DNA from: CBDDBU01 sp965226045
GTDB taxonomy: Bacteria > Pseudomonadota > Alphaproteobacteria > VGEJ01
Length of the DNA stretch: 64,000 bases
Direction of reading: 5' to 3'
NCBI GenBank assembly: GCA_965226045.1
Contig: CBDDBU010000028.1
Coordinates: 62,001 to 126,000, forward strand
The notes beneath the pieces are model-generated. The model saw only the letters and a list, made by a program, of their open reading frames with translations, searched no databases and was not told the DNA's origin. This document shows, piece after piece, positions 61,242-64,000 of this stretch; the first letter of the stretch is position 1; each line of letters starts with the position of its first letter. Made by a program: the position numbers and the translations under genes.

Positions 61242-61673
61242 CCCCAGACCGGCTCACGCGAGGCACCGACTCCTCGTCGCTGGCCGGCTTCAGCTTGCGC
61301 AGCCGCGCCCGAATGTCGCTGCGGTTCAAGTCCGGCCGGATAGTGCCGTCGGCGAGCGCCGCGTTGAATTCGTCGTCGTCGAGCTTGGTGAGTTGGTAGA
61401 GCGCGTACCAGGAGGGCGGCAAAAGCGAAGTAAACTTCGCATTTGTGATCCGCCGGTCGAGCCCGATGGCCATCAACATCTGCGCGGTGCGCGGCGCGAA
61501 GGGTAGCGTCTCGCCGGCCATGGTCTGGAACTCGCCGTGGACGAGCGCGCTCTTGGCCTCGAGGAGCAACGAAGCCGTCTCGAAAACGCCAGCGAGCGTC
61601 TTGCTCCACGCCGTGGTGATCCGCCCGGCCCACTCCGGGATCGCTGAAGCAACTCCCGGAGGAGACGGCGCTC
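61242..61673 (-). repeat. DUF3102-like 432-bp repeat unit (copy 3)
   Basis: This is in the same orientation as 58126-58557, so the two units are direct repeats around hflK-hflC-DUF1488. On the minus strand it encodes FETASLLLEAKSALVHGEFQTMAGETLPFAPRTAQMLMAIGLDRRITNAKFTSLLPPSWYALYQLTKL. The frame is open beyond the unit to 61743 but the added part has no recognisable homology. The encoded end differs from copy 2 exactly at the unit border. Confidence 0.8.
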
Positions 61674-61804
61674 TTCCACCGCCTCTTTCGCCAGCGCTCT
61701 GCCGGCAGGCCCCTGGCGCGGCACACCTACACCCCGAGTGCAACGGCGACCTTGAGGGCCTTAGTCACCCGACCCGATCGGTCGCGCTCCTCCATCGGTC
61801 GCGA

Positions 61805-61891
61805 GCCGCTGTGGCGGAATTGGTAGACGCGGCAGACTCAAAATCTGTTGTCCGCGAGGATGTGCCTGTTCGAGTCAGGCCAGGGGCGCCA
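61805..61891 (+). tRNA. tRNA-Leu (CAA) with an abnormal 3' end
   Basis: The body is a normal class II tRNA-Leu: GCGGAATTGGTAGACGC in the D region, loop CTCAAAA with anticodon CAA, variable arm TGTCCGCGAGGATGT-like, T arm GCCTGTTCGAGTCAGGC, encoded CCA. But acceptor GCCGCTG faces CAGGGGC, leaving a G4-G69 mismatch, and the discriminator is G73, whereas bacterial tRNA-Leu has A73. Expected would be CAGCGGCA before CCA. Aminoacylation may be impaired. Confidence 0.85.
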
Positions 61892-62230
61892 AGCTTTTCA
61901 AGGAGTTAGCGCCGCGCGGCAGGCAATCTCGGGTTACCGACACGGCGACGGGTACCACATGGGTACCACGCGAGCACGGTTCGGCGGTCTCGCGCGGGCA
62001 CAGCAGCCTGCCGGATCGGTGCGGAAACGAGACCGATAGTGTGACGACGAAACTACGCTCAGGCCGATCCCCGCCCATATTCCAGGCAGTACCCGCTTGG
62101 GATTTTTTCCTCCCTAAACTCTTGGGCTCGACCGCGCCAAAGCGGCCGGGCCTTTTCTTTGGTGGGGCTACCTCAGGCGCCCGTGGCGCTTCGTGTTGCG
62201 GGTTGCCTTCAAGTCCGGATGAATTTCCAA
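61892..62230 (+). repeat. tRNA-downstream repeat B
   Basis: This starts directly after tRNA-Leu and matches repeat A after tRNA-Arg in the blocks listed there, including a hairpin GGCTCGACCG/CGGCCGGGCC (62125-62152) followed by a T-rich run. It is the uninterrupted version. No intact gene is seen. The 98 bp from 62231 to the IS at 62329 show nothing recognisable. Confidence 0.75.
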
Positions 62231-62328
62231 TTTTGCATCAAGTATGGCCTGCATCAGCCAGATGCGACTTGAGACAGTCGAACCATGGGTGCTTAGACCT
62301 TAGGGTACGGCCGTCTTGATGATAGGCT

Positions 62329-63710
62329 GGCGATGTCCCTATCTCTGTTGAAATTCGTGGGGCAGGCGTCGCTGGTTGATGATGCTATGCTGCCTTCATG
62401 ATGGTTTCAATGGCACTGTCGGCCTGAGCCTTTCTCAAGTGTTCCTGGAGAGCATTTCGGAGGATGGGCAGCTGACGATAGGCCTTGAGGCGACGGAAGG
62501 TTTTCTGGGCCTCCAGCAGGCCGGCGGCGGTCCATCTGAGCGCCATCTCGGCGTGTCTCCAGCGTTTGACGTTGCGGGTGACCTGGCGCACCGTGCCGAG
62601 CGCGTTCTCGACGATGTTGGTGCAGGCGAGCGAGCGCCGGAGTTCGTGCGGCAGGCCGAGGCGGATGACGGTGAGTATCTCGTCCAGCCCCTCCAGGATG
62701 CTGCCCGAGACGCCCGGTTCCTCATGCTCCAGACGCCGGGCCAGGTTGCGCAGCAGCCGTTCGGCCTTGTCTGCGTCGTCCTGGTCCCAGGCCTGACGGA
62801 GCGCCTTCTTGACGCTCGCATGCAAATGCAGGGGCAGGCGCTCGATGATGTTACGGCCCTTGTGGACCTGGCAGCGCTGGATGGCGGCGGCCACACCGAA
62901 GGTGTTGCGGATCGCTTTGCTGAGCGCCTTCGCGCCATCGACGATGAACAGCCGGGGCAGCGTCGGATCGAGCCCCCTGGCGAGGAGATTGTCGAGCAAG
63001 GCCTGGACGACGACAGTGTTCTCCGTCGCCCCCTCGACCACGGCCAGGACATGCTTGTCGCCGTTGCCATCGACGCCGATCGCCGCCACCAAGACATGGT
63101 CGCCGACATGCAGACCGTCGATCTGGATGACCAGCAGGTCGAGCTCCGAGAGGTCCGAGGCAAGCCAGGCCTTCATCTTCTTGCGCGACAGCGCCACAAA
63201 GCGCCGGGAAACGGCCGACTTCGAGGTGCCGTCGCCACGCGCTTTCGCCAGGTCGCCCTCGGGCAGACGGACCGCGCGGTGGTACTTGCGGGTCGGCACG
63301 TTCAGCACCATCAGGTTGAGCGCCCACTCGAGCAACAGGTTGCCGTCGCGCAGCACCTGCCAGCTCTCCAAACCCACCTCCTTGCCAGCATGGTCGCGAA
63401 CCCGTGGCCGCTGCACTTTCACGCGGCCGCCGTGGTCGCCGATCTCGCTCTGCGTATGGCCCCAGCGATAACCCCGACGGTTCCCATGGCGACGATGTCG
63501 GGCCCCGCACACGGTCGTGGCGTCCTCCTCCATCATCTCGGCCAAGGCCTCGACCCCGGCCAGGAGACAGAACCGATCCACGCTGAGACGGACTGCGTCC
63601 ATCGCGTCTGCCAGCGGCGGCATAGGAAACGAGGTGGCAAGGGCTTTCGGGCTACTGGAACTACGGATATTCTTTCCCATGGTGTCGTTCTCCCTCTTGG
63701 GTTTGCAGCA
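62329..63710 (-). mobile_element. IS256-family insertion sequence, copy 3, right end missing
   Basis: This is near-identical to copies 1 and 2 from the left end (GGCGATGTCCC) through the transposase start, but similarity stops after 63710, within GTTTGCAGCA. About 80 bp of the right end, including its inverted repeat, are missing and IS5-family sequence follows. The copy should not be able to move on its own. Confidence 0.9.
62385..63680 (-). CDS. IS256-family transposase, copy 3
   Basis: An intact 431-residue frame almost identical to the product at 10517-11812; the visible change is Tyr to Asp in the EIGYHGG segment. It ends at TAG like copy 1. The catalytic segments QIDG, IVDGAK and IVEN are kept, so the enzyme could act on the complete copies in trans even though its own element lacks an end. 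Confidence 0.94.
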   Translation of the reverse strand: MGKNIRSSSSPKALATSFPMPPLADAMDAVRLSVDRFCLLAGVEALAEMMEEDATTVCGARHRRHGNRRGYRWGHTQSEIGDHGGRVKVQRPRVRDHAGKEVGLESWQVLRDGNLLLEWALNLMVLNVPTRKYHRAVRLPEGDLAKARGDGTSKSAVSRRFVALSRKKMKAWLASDLSELDLLVIQIDGLHVGDHVLVAAIGVDGNGDKHVLAVVEGATENTVVVQALLDNLLARGLDPTLPRLFIVDGAKALSKAIRNTFGVAAAIQRCQVHKGRNIIERLPLHLHASVKKALRQAWDQDDADKAERLLRNLARRLEHEEPGVSGSILEGLDEILTVIRLGLPHELRRSLACTNIVENALGTVRQVTRNVKRWRHAEMALRWTAAGLLEAQKTFRRLKAYRQLPILRNALQEHLRKAQADSAIETIMKAA

Positions 63711-64000
63711 ACCCGGAGGCTTTGGTGCATGGAGCCGCGATGGTGTGATCGCCCATTCCCCGGTTGGTTAGCGGATCCTGATTGTGTTTGGTTTCGCCGC
63801 ACGGATAGAGCGATTGAGTGCGTCGATCTGCATGGCGATTTCGGTTTGTTGGGATTGGAATGTGCGAGCGTTGAGCTTGCCGCCGTTGAGCCTCTTGACG
63901 CGAGCCATGGCTGTTTCGCCAAGCGCTCTCAATCCGTAGCCCTGTCGTTTCTGCCAGTTCATCCTTCCCTTCGACGCGATCTCCGCCGCATGGTGCTCCC
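63711..64000 (-). mobile_element. end of an IS5-family element, cut by the window edge
   Basis: Sequence after 63710 is foreign to the IS256-type element and contains the 3' end of an IS5-type transposase. Its outer end is probably near 63711; the other end lies beyond the window. Confidence 0.65.
63768..64000 (-). CDS. IS5-family transposase, C-terminal part (partial)
   Basis: The minus-strand frame is open from the window edge to a stop at 63768. It encodes HHAAEIASKGRMNWQKRQGYGLRALGETAMARVKRLNGGKL and FQSQQTEIAMQIDALNRSIRAAKPNTIRIR, the typical end of IS5-family transposases, with the catalytic Glu in LGETAMAR. The N-terminal part lies outside the window. Confidence 0.8.
   Translation of the reverse strand, partial: EHHAAEIASKGRMNWQKRQGYGLRALGETAMARVKRLNGGKLNARTFQSQQTEIAMQIDALNRSIRAAKPNTIRIR

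Noticed and set aside
63533..63922. 129-codon minus-strand frame spanning the IS256/IS5 junction
   Set aside because: It is a chimera of the two elements in a frame used by neither transposase.

Overview
The window is GC-rich DNA from an alphaproteobacterium, most likely of a Rhodospirillales-like lineage. Support comes from the ribE-ribB-ribH-nusB-thiL and yceD-rpmF-plsX-fabH-ihfA-merR-tRNA gene strings, the K+-insensitive proton pyrophosphatase, the heme A synthase, the complex I NDUFS4-like subunit and the coxSLM/DEFG set. I cannot name a genus from sequence alone.

Layout. 1-12.8 kb: riboflavin/NusB/ThiL operon, hppA, bamE, then the ribosomal L32/fatty-acid start block (rpmF, plsX, fabH), an IS256-family insertion in the ihfA leader, ihfA, a MerR regulator and tRNA-Pro(GGG). 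12.8-29 kb: amidase pair, ctaA, MFS transporter, metY, CoA-binding protein, enoyl-CoA hydratase-like protein, rplM-rpsI with a clear promoter and terminator, argC, an OmpA lipoprotein, recJ, tRNA-Glu, then an SDR / hydrolase / DUF938 methyltransferase / class III aminotransferase group. 29-32.3 kb: an IS1182-family element next to a second IS256-family copy whose transposase has lost its stop codon and reads into a SprA-like metalloprotease gene. 33-43.6 kb: Sel1 protein, IscU-like scaffold, and a molybdenum-hydroxylase locus (coxG-S-L-M, a terminator, then coxD-E-xdhC-xdhC-mocA). 43.7-51.7 kb: a broken SocA-like gene and a ten-gene Mrp/Mbh-type cation/proton antiporter cluster with three D-type pump subunits. 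51.8-54 kb: double cold-shock protein, DUF192, thioesterase, tRNA-Pro(TGG), NDUFS4-like subunit, tRNA-Arg. 54-64 kb: a repeat-rich region holding a different IS256-family element, two related repeats that each follow a tRNA, a two-repeat type I-E-like CRISPR relic, three DUF3102-like fragments, acoA/acoB-type E1 subunits, hflK-hflC, a tRNA-Leu with an abnormal 3' end, a third copy of the first IS and the end of an IS5-family element.

How it works together. Most genes are housekeeping or energy metabolism: proton pyrophosphatase, Mrp-type antiporter, molybdenum hydroxylase with its maturation factors, heme A synthesis and a complex I accessory subunit. Between them are many signs of active degradation: two genes with in-frame stop codons (4435 and 43839), one with an added frameshift, an internally deleted yceD with a 41-bp tandem duplication, a truncated gene at 61130, five insertion sequences and several direct repeats. 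This points to a genome with recent IS expansion and relaxed selection. That reading is an inference; assembly or sequencing error could explain individual frame breaks.

The strongest candidates for something new are the in-frame transposase-metalloprotease fusion (30886-32985), the DUF3102-like repeats whose internal palindrome covaries between copies (55966-55982, 58304-58329, 61425-61440), the CRISPR relic fused to one of these repeats, and the three-D-subunit antiporter cluster.
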